Shown one piece after another: positions 1 to 7,204 of a DNA stretch of 64,000 nt (positions within the stretch are counted from its first letter, which is position 1; each line of letters starts with the position of its first letter). The notes beneath the pieces were generated by a model. The model was not told the origin of the DNA, searched no databases, and saw nothing but the letters and a program-made list of their open reading frames with translations. The stretch covers positions 124,001-188,000 of the forward strand of contig NZ_BMTW01000002.1 of the NCBI RefSeq assembly GCF_014649875.1, in the 5' to 3' direction. The DNA comes from Streptomyces rubiginosohelvolus (GTDB taxonomy: Bacteria > Actinomycetota > Actinomycetes > Streptomycetales > Streptomycetaceae). The position numbers and the translations under genes were made by a program.

Positions 1-461
1 TGCCCTCGCTGGGCATGTGCCAGGTCGAGCCGCTGCCGGGCGGCTGGCTGGTGCAGGTGGACGACGTCGGGACGACGGCGGGGGCGCCGCGCCGGGTGGT
101 GCTGGACCTGAGCCGGCCCCGGGCGCTCGCCGTGCATCTGACGGGGCCGCTGGGCAGCGTGAAGCAGCGGCTCTCGCCGCGCCACGCGGAGCTGCTGTAC
201 GCGCTGGCGGTGCACCGGCAGGGGCGGACGGCTTCGGAGCTGGCGCGGGACATCTTCGGGGACGCGACCCGGACGGTGACGGTCCGGGCCGAGATCTCCC
301 GGCTGCGGCGGCATCTGGCGGAGGTCCTGGCCCACCGCCCGTACCGCTTCGGGGACGGGGTGGAGGTGGAGGTGATCCATCCGGAGCACGGCGCGGATCT
401 GCTGCCGCACTCCCTGGCACCGGTGGTGGCGGAGGCCCGCAGGGCGGCCCGGGCCACCTGA
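1..461 (+). CDS. C-terminal part of a transcriptional regulator (winged-helix end)
   Basis: The window opens inside this gene; the frame is open from base 3 and stops with TGA at 459-461, so about 152 residues are visible. The part seen contains a helical segment (SPRHAELLYALAV, TASELARDIFGD) followed by a basic helix with SRLRRHL. This looks like the winged-helix domain found at the C-terminus of streptomycete GAF-domain regulators. The N-terminal sensory part is outside the window, so the GAF assignment is inference from family resemblance, not seen. The next gene begins 82 bases later with no clear ribosome site. Confidence 0.55.
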   Translation, partial: PSLGMCQVEPLPGGWLVQVDDVGTTAGAPRRVVLDLSRPRALAVHLTGPLGSVKQRLSPRHAELLYALAVHRQGRTASELARDIFGDATRTVTVRAEISRLRRHLAEVLAHRPYRFGDGVEVEVIHPEHGADLLPHSLAPVVAEARRAARAT

Positions 462-543
462 GAGAGGCCGCTGCGGCGCGTGCGGGCGGTCCGGGGCGGG
501 GCCGCTGTGCGCCGGTGTCCGGCTCCATGGTTTTCTGGCCGTC

Positions 544-1140
544 ATGAGCGACATCCCGCAGCCCGCAGCGCCGACCACCGAGGTGACCGTCTGGTCCCTG
601 GAGCAGACATCGCCCGCCGACCTCCGCCCGGCGCGCGCGCCCGAGGGGGATGTCCGCATCGTCCGGTCCGAGGTTCCGCTGCCGGAGTTCAGCCGCTTCC
701 TCTACTCCGCGGTGGGCGGGGACATCCGGTGGACCGACCGGCTGAGCCTGACGTACGCCCAGTGGCAGGAGGTCCTGGAGCGGCCCGGCGCGGAGACGTG
801 GGTGGCGTACGAGAACGGGACGCCTGCGGGGTACGTCGAGCTGGACCCGCAGGACGACGGCGTGGTCGAGATCATGTACTTCGGGCTGATCCCCGCGTTC
901 CGGGGGCGGCGGATCGGCGGCCACCTCCTCAGTCACGGTGTGGCGCGCGCCTGGGACCTGGCGGAGCGCTGGCCGGGGAGGCCGGCGACGAAGCGGGTGT
1001 GGCTGCACACCTGCTCCAAGGACGGGCCGCACGCCATGGACAACTACCTGCGGCGCGGCTTCCGGCTCTTCGACACGAAGACCGAGGTGGAACCGGAGGT
1101 GGCGACGCCCGGTCCGTGGCCGGGGGCGTACGCCTCCTGA
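544..1140 (+). CDS. GNAT-family N-acetyltransferase
   Basis: A 198-residue protein with the GNAT fold layout: a beta-strand rich middle (TWVAYENGTPAGYVELD) and the acetyl-CoA binding loop at about residues 116-125 (PAFRGRRIGGHLL, R-x-x-R-x-G-G). A C-terminal strand-helix with WLHTCSKDGPHAMDNYLRRGF is typical of this superfamily. It probably acetylates a small molecule or peptide amine in the cytoplasm; the substrate cannot be read from sequence. The ATG at 544 has no good Shine-Dalgarno sequence, so the exact start is less certain than the frame. A perfect GC hairpin follows the stop codon and probably ends the transcript before the sulfur locus. Confidence 0.85.
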   Translation: MSDIPQPAAPTTEVTVWSLEQTSPADLRPARAPEGDVRIVRSEVPLPEFSRFLYSAVGGDIRWTDRLSLTYAQWQEVLERPGAETWVAYENGTPAGYVELDPQDDGVVEIMYFGLIPAFRGRRIGGHLLSHGVARAWDLAERWPGRPATKRVWLHTCSKDGPHAMDNYLRRGFRLFDTKTEVEPEVATPGPWPGAYAS

Positions 1141-1157
1141 CCGTCCGGAGGCCCGGA

Positions 1158-1179
1158 GGGGCGGTGGCATCACCGCCCC
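1158..1179 (+). terminator. GC-rich hairpin terminator after the acetyltransferase
   Basis: A perfect 9-bp stem GGGGCGGTG / CACCGCCCC with a four-base GCAT loop, starting 18 bases after the stop codon of the acetyltransferase. There is no U tract, as is usual for streptomycete terminators. It separates the acetyltransferase transcript from the sulfur-assimilation locus. Confidence 0.6.
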
Positions 1180-1305
1180 CTTCTTCGCGTCCCCGCATAC
1201 CGGCCTTCCGGGCCCTGCACAGGCGATTTGTCGGTAATGCCGATGAAGCACTCCGTGACCGGCACCACATCGTCCCACTCTTCGAGACCCAGCCGTCCAC
1301 ATAGC

Positions 1306-1324
1306 GGATAGTGGTGGACTGTCC
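1306..1324 (+). promoter_or_regulatory. imperfect palindrome upstream of the cys leader (possible operator)
   Basis: GGATAGT-GGTGG-ACTGTCC, a 7-bp inverted repeat with one mismatch and a 5-base centre, 27 bases before the ATG of the leader peptide. Its position suits an operator or promoter element for the sulfur operon. I do not recognise a known regulator motif in it, so this is a low-confidence call from symmetry and position only. Confidence 0.25.
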
Positions 1325-1350
1325 CGAGATGCGCGTGACACGCTTCCGTC

Positions 1351-1434
1351 ATGTCTGGAACTGGAATTGCCTTGGTGAGTCGACGCCACGTCGACCTCGG
1401 CCGCATGTCCAGCGCCATCTGTCCGGCGAGCTGA
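1351..1434 (+). CDS. short leader peptide ahead of the sulfite reductase operon
   Basis: A 27-codon ORF ending with the segment SRRHVDLGRMSSAICPAS. The pattern S-R-R-H-V-D-L-x-R-x-x-S-A-x-C is the signature I know from the small streptomycete 'putative leader peptide' family found in front of sulfur and cysteine genes. Its stop codon lies 114 bases before sulfite reductase. The single Cys codon (TGT, codon 24) four codons from the stop fits control by cysteine-dependent ribosome stalling, which is inference. No Shine-Dalgarno precedes the ATG at 1351, so translation may be leaderless or begin at the in-frame TTG/GTG codons at 1372/1375. The gene is too short to be caught by ordinary ORF calling. 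Confidence 0.75.
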   Translation: MSGTGIALVSRRHVDLGRMSSAICPAS

Positions 1435-1548
1435 GAGACCCAGCACCGCCGCACTTCTCTTACCTCTGAACCGCCTGCGCACCGCCGCGCCTCAGCGCGA
1501 GTGTGCCGCTCAGAGCCGCCCTCCCGCAGTCCCGAAGGACGTATTGCC

Positions 1549-3246
1549 ATGGCCGCTACCCCGGAACAGCCTGCGACCGCCACGCCCCGCCGCAAGGCCG
1601 GACGCCACCGTGGTGAAGGTCAGTGGGCCGTGGGCCACCACACGCCCCTCAATGGGAACGAGCAGTTCAAGAAGGACGACGACGGTCTCAACGTACGGAC
1701 ACGTATTGAGACGATCTATTCCAAGCGCGGCTTCGACTCGATCGACCCGAACGACCTGCGCGGACGCATGCGCTGGTGGGGTCTTTACACACAGCGCAAG
1801 CCCGGCATCGACGGCGGCAAGACCGCCGTGCTGGAGCCGGAGGAGCTGGACGACAAGTACTTCATGCTGCGGGTCCGGATCGACGGGGGCCGGCTGACCA
1901 CGCAGCAGCTGCGGGTGGTCGGGGAGATCTCGCAGGAGTTCGCGCGCGGGACCGCCGACCTCACCGACCGGCAGAACGTGCAGTACCACTGGATCCGCAT
2001 CGAGGACGTGCCGGAGATCTGGCGGCGGCTCGAAGAGGTGGGCCTGTCCACCACCGAGGCCTGCGGTGACACGCCCCGCGTGATCCTCGGCTCCCCCGTC
2101 GCGGGCATCGCCGAGAACGAGATCATCGACGGCACGCCCGCGATCGACGAGATCCAGCGCCGGTTCATCGGCAACCCCGACTTCTCCAACCTGCCCCGCA
2201 AGTTCAAGTCCGCCGTCTCCGGCTCCCCGCACCTGGACGTGGCGCACGAGATCAACGACATCGCCTTCGTCGGCGTGAACCACCCGGAGCACGGCCCCGG
2301 CTTCGACCTCTGGGTCGGCGGCGGCCTCTCCACCAACCCCAAGCTCGGGGTGCGCCTCGGCGCCTGGGTGCCGCTGGACGAGGTGGCGGACGTGTACGGC
2401 GGGGTCATCGGGATCTTCCGCGACTACGGCTACCGACGGCTGCGCACCCGTGCCCGGCTGAAGTTCCTGGTCGCGGACTGGGGCGCGGAGAAGTTCCGCC
2501 AGATCCTGGAGGACGAGTACCTGAAGCGGAAGCTGGTCGACGGGCCCGCGCCCGAGCAGCCCGCCCAGACCTGGCGCGACCACCTCGGGGTGCACCGGCA
2601 GAAGGACGGCCGCTTCTACGTCGGCTTCGCCGCGCGGGTGGGCCGGGTCGACGGCTCCACGCTCACCAAGATCGCCGAGGTCGCCGAGGCACACGGCTCC
2701 GGCCGGGTGCGGACCACCGCCGAGCAGAAGATGATCGTGCTGGACGTGGCCGAGGAGCAGGTGGAATCCCTGGTAGCCGGTCTGGAGGCGCTGGACCTGC
2801 GGGTCACCCCGTCCCCGTTCCGGCGCGGCACGATGGCCTGCACCGGCATCGAGTTCTGCAAGCTGGCGATCGTCGAGACGAAGGCGCGCGGCGCCTCCCT
2901 GATCGACGAACTGGAGCGCCGCATCCCGGAGTTCGACCAGCCGATCACCATCAACATCAACGGCTGCCCGAACGCCTGCGCCCGCATCCAGGTCGCGGAC
3001 ATCGGTCTCAAGGGCCAGCTGATGCTGGACGAGAACGGCGAACAGGTCGAGGGCTACCAGGTGCACCTCGGCGGGGCGCTCGGCCTGGAGGCCGGGTTCG
3101 GCCGCAAGGTCCGCGGTCTGAAGGTCACGTCGGCCGAACTGCCGGACTACGTCGAGCGGGTGCTCGGCCGGTTCCAGGAAGAACGCGAGGACGGCGAGCG
3201 CTTCGCGACCTGGGCGGCGCGCGCCAGTGCGGAGTCGCTGTCATGA
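1549..3246 (+). CDS. sirA: ferredoxin-dependent sulfite (nitrite/sulfite) reductase
   Basis: A 565-residue siroheme/[4Fe-4S] enzyme that performs the six-electron reduction of sulfite to sulfide in the cytoplasm with reduced ferredoxin. The cluster/siroheme-binding cysteines are visible as C431-x5-C437 and C473-x3-C477 (ACTGIEFC, NGCPNAC), the hallmark of the NirA/SirA family. Length matches the family. ATG 1549 is chosen over the upstream in-frame GTG at 1501 because GAAGGACG lies at the right distance before it. It is first in a run of overlapping genes (a 4-base ATGA overlap with the next ORF). The downstream PAPS/APS enzymes and the siroheme chelatase make sulfite, not nitrite, the likely substrate. 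Confidence 0.93.
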   Translation: MAATPEQPATATPRRKAGRHRGEGQWAVGHHTPLNGNEQFKKDDDGLNVRTRIETIYSKRGFDSIDPNDLRGRMRWWGLYTQRKPGIDGGKTAVLEPEELDDKYFMLRVRIDGGRLTTQQLRVVGEISQEFARGTADLTDRQNVQYHWIRIEDVPEIWRRLEEVGLSTTEACGDTPRVILGSPVAGIAENEIIDGTPAIDEIQRRFIGNPDFSNLPRKFKSAVSGSPHLDVAHEINDIAFVGVNHPEHGPGFDLWVGGGLSTNPKLGVRLGAWVPLDEVADVYGGVIGIFRDYGYRRLRTRARLKFLVADWGAEKFRQILEDEYLKRKLVDGPAPEQPAQTWRDHLGVHRQKDGRFYVGFAARVGRVDGSTLTKIAEVAEAHGSGRVRTTAEQKMIVLDVAEEQVESLVAGLEALDLRVTPSPFRRGTMACTGIEFCKLAIVETKARGASLIDELERRIPEFDQPITININGCPNACARIQVADIGLKGQLMLDENGEQVEGYQVHLGGALGLEAGFGRKVRGLKVTSAELPDYVERVLGRFQEEREDGERFATWAARASAESLS

Positions 3247-3422
3247 GCGAGCGAGCCGCCCCGTTCTACTGCCCGTACTGCGGTGACGAGGACCTGCGCC
3301 CCAACGAGACCGGTCACGGCGCCTGGGAATGTGCTTCCTGCAACCGTGCGTTCCAGCTGAAGTTCCTGGGTCTGCTGACCCGGGGCGTTCAGCGCAGCGA
3401 CGGTGAAGGGGACGCGATATGA
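3243..3422 (+). CDS. 59-residue zinc-ribbon protein of the sulfur operon
   Basis: A small ORF joined to its neighbours at both ends: its ATG overlaps the sirA stop (ATGA) and its TGA overlaps the cysH start (ATATGA). The product has two CxxC knuckles, C10-P-Y-C13 and C30-A-S-C33, twenty residues apart, which is the layout of a zinc ribbon. A hydrophobic tail (FQLKFLGLL) follows. I know a hypothetical protein in the same slot of the S. coelicolor cys operon, so it is probably conserved. Its function is not established; redox protein, electron carrier partner or a metal-dependent accessory factor for sulfite reductase or CysH are possibilities. Confidence 0.85.
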   Translation: MSERAAPFYCPYCGDEDLRPNETGHGAWECASCNRAFQLKFLGLLTRGVQRSDGEGDAI

Positions 3423-4135
3423 CGGACACTCTGCTGAGCGGAGAGCTGACCGACGAGGAGCTCCGTGAGCTGGCCGAGCGGGCCGGACGGGAGCTGGAGG
3501 ACGCCTCCGCCATCGAGATCCTGAAGTGGGCGACCGACACCTTCGGGCCCCGCTTCTGCGTCACCTCCTCGATGGAGGACGCGGTGGTCGCGCACCTGGC
3601 GTCGCGGGTGCTGCCGGGCGTGGACGTGGTCTTCCTGGACACCGGCTACCACTTCCCGGAGACCATCGGCACCCGGGACGCGGTGGACGCGGTGATGGAC
3701 GTCAACGTCATCACGATCACCCCCCGGCAGACGGTCGCCGAACAAGACGCGGAGTACGGCGAGAAGCTGCACGACCGGGACCCCGACCTGTGCTGCGCGC
3801 TGCGCAAGGTGAAGCCGTTGGAGGACGGCCTGACCGCGTACGCCGCGTGGGCGACGGGGCTGCGCCGTGACGAGTCGCCGACCCGGGCGAACACCCCGGT
3901 CGTCGGCTGGGACGCCAAGCGCCGCAAGGTGAAGGTCTCCCCCATCGCCCGCTGGACCCAGGACGACGTGGACGCCTACGTCGCCGAGCACGGCGTGCTC
4001 ACCAACCCGCTGCTTATGGACGGTTACGCCTCCGTCGGCTGCGCGCCCTGCACCCGCCGGGTGCTGGAGGGCGAGGACGCACGGGCCGGCCGGTGGGCCG
4101 GGCGCGGCAAGACCGAATGCGGGCTGCACGGCTGA
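3419..4135 (+). CDS. cysH: phosphoadenylyl-/adenylyl-sulfate reductase
   Basis: A 238-residue CysH-family enzyme that reduces activated sulfate to sulfite using thioredoxin or a similar thiol. An early SSMEDAVVAHL segment corresponds to the PP-loop-like nucleotide site, and the C-terminal ECGLH (C234) carries the catalytic cysteine. It also has C125-C126 and C208-x2-C211, the cysteine set that holds a [4Fe-4S] cluster in APS-type reductases; classical PAPS reductases such as the E. coli enzyme lack it. Start ATG 3419 follows GAAGGGGA. It overlaps the zinc-ribbon gene upstream and runs into cysC. Substrate preference (APS versus PAPS) is therefore uncertain. Confidence 0.93.
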   Translation: MTDTLLSGELTDEELRELAERAGRELEDASAIEILKWATDTFGPRFCVTSSMEDAVVAHLASRVLPGVDVVFLDTGYHFPETIGTRDAVDAVMDVNVITITPRQTVAEQDAEYGEKLHDRDPDLCCALRKVKPLEDGLTAYAAWATGLRRDESPTRANTPVVGWDAKRRKVKVSPIARWTQDDVDAYVAEHGVLTNPLLMDGYASVGCAPCTRRVLEGEDARAGRWAGRGKTECGLHG

Positions 4136-4158
4136 TGACGACTGATCAGGAGACTTCG

Positions 4159-4704
4159 ATGAGCGTGACGGAGACGGGGGCCACGATCTGGCTCACCGGT
4201 CTGCCGAGCGCGGGCAAGACCACCATCGCGTACGAGCTGGCGGGCCGGCTGCGGACCGAGGGCCACAAGGTGGAGGTGCTCGACGGCGACGAGATCCGCG
4301 AGTTCCTCTCCGCGGGACTCGGCTTCTCCCGCGAGGACCGGCACACCAACGTGGCCCGGATCGGCTTCGTCGCCGAACTCCTCGCCGCCAACGGCGTGAA
4401 GGTGCTGGTCCCCGTCATCGCCCCGTTCGCCGACAGCCGCGAGGCCGTCCGCAAGCGGCACGCCGCCGAGTCGACCACCTACCTGGAGGTGCACGTCGCG
4501 ACGCCCGTCGAGGTGTGCTCCGTACGCGATGTGAAGGGCCTTTACGCCAAGCAGGCGGCCGGCGAGATCAGCGGGCTCACCGGGGTCGACGACCCCTACG
4601 AGGCCCCCGAATCGCCCGACCTGCGGATCGAGTCGCACCAGCAGACCGTGCAGGAGTCAGCGGCGGCGCTTCACGCGCTGCTCACCGAGAGGGGCCTGGC
4701 GTGA
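4159..4704 (+). CDS. cysC: adenylyl-sulfate kinase
   Basis: A 181-residue APS kinase that phosphorylates APS to PAPS with ATP. The P-loop is at residues 14-22 (GLPSAGKTT), followed by FSREDRHTNVARI and a C-terminal YEAPESPDLRI segment typical of CysC. Start chosen at ATG 4159 because CAGGAG precedes it at good spacing. An ATG at 4135 that overlaps the cysH stop (TGATG) is an alternative giving eight more residues. The gene end overlaps cysD by four bases (GTGA). Confidence 0.92.
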   Translation: MSVTETGATIWLTGLPSAGKTTIAYELAGRLRTEGHKVEVLDGDEIREFLSAGLGFSREDRHTNVARIGFVAELLAANGVKVLVPVIAPFADSREAVRKRHAAESTTYLEVHVATPVEVCSVRDVKGLYAKQAAGEISGLTGVDDPYEAPESPDLRIESHQQTVQESAAALHALLTERGLA

Positions 4705-5639
4705 GTGCCGTCACCACCACCGTGTCCGAGGGCACATCGAACCCGTACGCGCTCAGCCACCTGGACTCCCTGGAGTCCGAGGCGGTCCACATCTTCCGCG
4801 AGGTGGCGGGCGAGTTCGAGCGGCCGGTGATCCTGTTCTCCGGCGGCAAGGACTCCATCGTGATGCTGCACCTGGCGCTGAAGGCGTTCGCGCCCGCGCC
4901 GGTGCCGTTCACGCTGCTGCACGTGGACACCGGGCACAACTTCCCCGAGGTCCTCGACTACCGCGACCGTACGGTCGCGAAGCACGGGCTGCGGCTGCAC
5001 GTCGCCTCCGTGCAGGAGTACATCGACGCCGGGAAGCTCCGCGAGCGCCCCGACGGCACCCGCAACCCGCTCCAGACCGTGCCGCTGACCGAGGCGATCC
5101 AGCAGCACCGCTTCGACGCGGTCTTCGGCGGCGGGCGGCGCGACGAGGAGAAGGCGCGCGCCAAGGAGCGGGTGTTCTCGCTGCGCGACGAGTTCTCCCA
5201 GTGGGACCCGCGCCGCCAGCGGCCCGAGCTGTGGCAGCTGTACAACGGCCGGCACGCCCCCGGCGAGCACGTCCGGGTCTTCCCGATCTCCAACTGGACC
5301 GAGCTGGACGTCTGGCAGTACATCGAGCGCGAGGGCATCGAGCTGCCGGAGATCTACTTCGCCCACGAGCGCGAGGTGTTCAACCGCAACGGCATGTGGC
5401 TGACGGCGGGTCACTGGGGCGGGCCGAAGGAGCACGAGGCCACCGAGACCCGGCTCGTGCGCTACCGCACGGTCGGCGACATGTCCTGCACCGGGGCCGT
5501 CGACTCCGACGCCACCACGCTGGACGCCGTGATCACCGAGATCGCCGCCTCCCGGCTCACCGAGCGGGGCGCGACCCGCGCCGACGACAAGATGTCCGAG
5601 GCCGCGATGGAAGACCGCAAGCGCGAGGGGTACTTCTAA
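4701..5639 (+). CDS. cysD: sulfate adenylyltransferase subunit 2
   Basis: A 312-residue catalytic subunit of ATP sulfurylase, which makes APS from sulfate and ATP. The PP-loop SGGKDS lies at residues 47-52, and the conserved FGGGRRDEEKARAKER and SNWTELDVWQYI segments follow. It is read from GTG 4701, overlapping the cysC stop. The frame stays open for another 186 bases upstream, but that part overlaps cysC and does not resemble CysD. The TAA stop directly abuts the ATG of cysN (TAAATG), implying translational coupling of the two subunits. Confidence 0.94.
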   Translation: MSAVTTTVSEGTSNPYALSHLDSLESEAVHIFREVAGEFERPVILFSGGKDSIVMLHLALKAFAPAPVPFTLLHVDTGHNFPEVLDYRDRTVAKHGLRLHVASVQEYIDAGKLRERPDGTRNPLQTVPLTEAIQQHRFDAVFGGGRRDEEKARAKERVFSLRDEFSQWDPRRQRPELWQLYNGRHAPGEHVRVFPISNWTELDVWQYIEREGIELPEIYFAHEREVFNRNGMWLTAGHWGGPKEHEATETRLVRYRTVGDMSCTGAVDSDATTLDAVITEIAASRLTERGATRADDKMSEAAMEDRKREGYF

Positions 5640-6974
5640 ATGACCACCACAGCTGAGCAGTTGAGCGCCACCACCCTGCTGCGCTTCGCCACCGCCGGGT
5701 CCGTCGACGACGGCAAGTCCACGCTCGTGGGCCGACTGCTGCACGACTCCAAGTCGGTCCTCACCGACCAGCTGGAGGCCGTCGAGCAGGCCTCGCTCAA
5801 CCGCGGCCAGGAGGCGCCGGACCTGGCGCTGCTGACCGACGGGCTGCGCGCCGAGCGCGAGCAGGGCATCACCATCGACGTCGCCTACCGCTACTTCGCC
5901 ACCACCCGGCGGCGGTTCATCCTCGCCGACACCCCGGGCCATGTGCAGTACACCCGGAACATGGTGACCGGCGCCTCCACCGCCGAGCTGGCCGTGGTGC
6001 TGGTCGACGCCCGCAACGGGGTCGTCGAGCAGACCCGCCGGCACGCCGCCGTCGCCGCCCTCCTGCGCGTCCCGCACGTGGTGCTGGCCGTCAACAAGAT
6101 GGACCTCGTCGACTACGCGGAGCCCGTGTTCGCCGCGATAGCCGAGGAGTTCACCGCGTACGCCGCTTCCCTCGGCGTCCCGGAGATCACCGCGATCCCG
6201 ATCTCGGCGCTGGCCGGGGACAACGTGGTGGAGCCGTCCGCGCACATGGACTGGTACGGCGGGCCGACCGTCCTGGAACACCTGGAGACGGTCCCGGTCA
6301 GCCACGACCTCACCGCCTGCCACGCGCGCTTCCCCGTGCAGTACGTGATCCGCCCGCAGTCCGCCGAGCACCCCGACTACCGGGGCTACGCCGGTCAGAT
6401 CGCCGCCGGGGTGTTCCGGGTCGGCGAGTCCGTCTCCGTACTCCCCTCGGGGCGTACGACGACGATCACCGGCATCGACGCGCTCGGCGAGAGCGTGGAC
6501 ATCGCGTGGGCCCCGCAGTCGGTGACGCTCCGGCTGGCCGACGACATCGACATCTCGCGCGGCGACCTGATCGCCCCCGCCGACGACGCCCCGCCGGTCA
6601 CGCAGGACGTCGAGGCGACCGTCTGCCACGTGGCCGACCAGCCGCTCTCGGTGGGCCAGCGGGTGCTGCTCAAGCACACCACCCGCACCGTCAAGGCGAT
6701 CGTCAAGGACATCCCGTCCCGGCTGACCCTGGACGACCTCTCCCAGCACCCGGCGCCCGGGCAGCTCGTCGCCAACGACATCGGGCGGGTCGTCGTGCGG
6801 ACCGCCGAGCCGCTCGCGCTCGACTCCTACGAGGACTCGCGGCGCACCGGCTCGTTCCTGCTGATCGACCCGGCGGACGGGACGACGCTGAGCGCCGGAA
6901 TGGCGGGTGCCGCGTTCGCCGCCGCCGCCGAGGCCGTCGTGGCGGCCGACGACGACGCCGAATGGGACTTCTGA
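5640..6974 (+). CDS. cysN: sulfate adenylyltransferase subunit 1 (GTPase)
   Basis: A 444-residue GTPase subunit of ATP sulfurylase that drives APS formation by GTP hydrolysis. G1 is at residues 20-28 (GSVDDGKST), G3 is DTPGHVQYTRNM and G4 is NKMDL; beta-barrel domains like those of elongation factor Tu follow. No CysC domain is fused at the C-terminus, which agrees with a separate cysC gene upstream. The C-terminus is an Ala-rich stretch ending in acidic residues. The stop TGA overlaps an ATG (TGATGG) that opens a short ORF. Confidence 0.94.
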   Translation: MTTTAEQLSATTLLRFATAGSVDDGKSTLVGRLLHDSKSVLTDQLEAVEQASLNRGQEAPDLALLTDGLRAEREQGITIDVAYRYFATTRRRFILADTPGHVQYTRNMVTGASTAELAVVLVDARNGVVEQTRRHAAVAALLRVPHVVLAVNKMDLVDYAEPVFAAIAEEFTAYAASLGVPEITAIPISALAGDNVVEPSAHMDWYGGPTVLEHLETVPVSHDLTACHARFPVQYVIRPQSAEHPDYRGYAGQIAAGVFRVGESVSVLPSGRTTTITGIDALGESVDIAWAPQSVTLRLADDIDISRGDLIAPADDAPPVTQDVEATVCHVADQPLSVGQRVLLKHTTRTVKAIVKDIPSRLTLDDLSQHPAPGQLVANDIGRVVVRTAEPLALDSYEDSRRTGSFLLIDPADGTTLSAGMAGAAFAAAAEAVVAADDDAEWDF

Positions 6975-7072
6975 TGGCGACCGACTTCTTCTCCTCCTTC
7001 GCGAAGGAGGGCGGCCGGGTGGGCAGCGGCGCCCTCGGCAGCGGCCAGGGCGGGGTCGGGCGATGTGCGTGA
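6974..7072 (+). CDS. possible 32-residue ORF coupled to cysN
   Basis: A short ORF starts on the ATG that overlaps the cysN stop codon (TGATG) and encodes a Gly/Ser-rich product beginning MATDFFSSFAKEGG. It has no recognisable domain. The TGATG linkage would allow coupled translation, but the ORF contains an 18-bp perfect palindrome whose presence may be the real reason for sequence conservation. I give it low confidence as a protein. From its end to the binding-protein start at 7205 I see no gene. Confidence 0.3.
   Translation: MATDFFSSFAKEGGRVGSGALGSGQGGVGRCA
6993..7010 (+). repeat. 18-bp perfect palindrome after cysN
   Basis: CCTCCTTCGCGAAGGAGG reads the same on both strands (9-bp arms, no spacer), 19 bases after the cysN stop. 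It could be an operator for the transporter genes downstream or part of an RNA hairpin. The arm AAGGAGG resembles a perfect anti-Shine-Dalgarno match, so in RNA it could also mask a ribosome site. Which of these applies cannot be decided here. Confidence 0.5.
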
Positions 7073-7204
7073 TGACGTACGCGCACCGCTCGCGCGCCCT
7101 GAACCCCCCGCACCCGTACCGCCGAAGACCTGCCGACCTCCCGGCCGTGCCCCCCTGACCAGACAGCGGGGCACGGGACCGGGCCAACGAGAGGAAAGCC
7201 TCCC

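Noticed and set aside
4671-7187. Long - strand frame opposite cysD and cysN
   Set aside because: Antisense shadow of two essential-looking, motif-complete genes.
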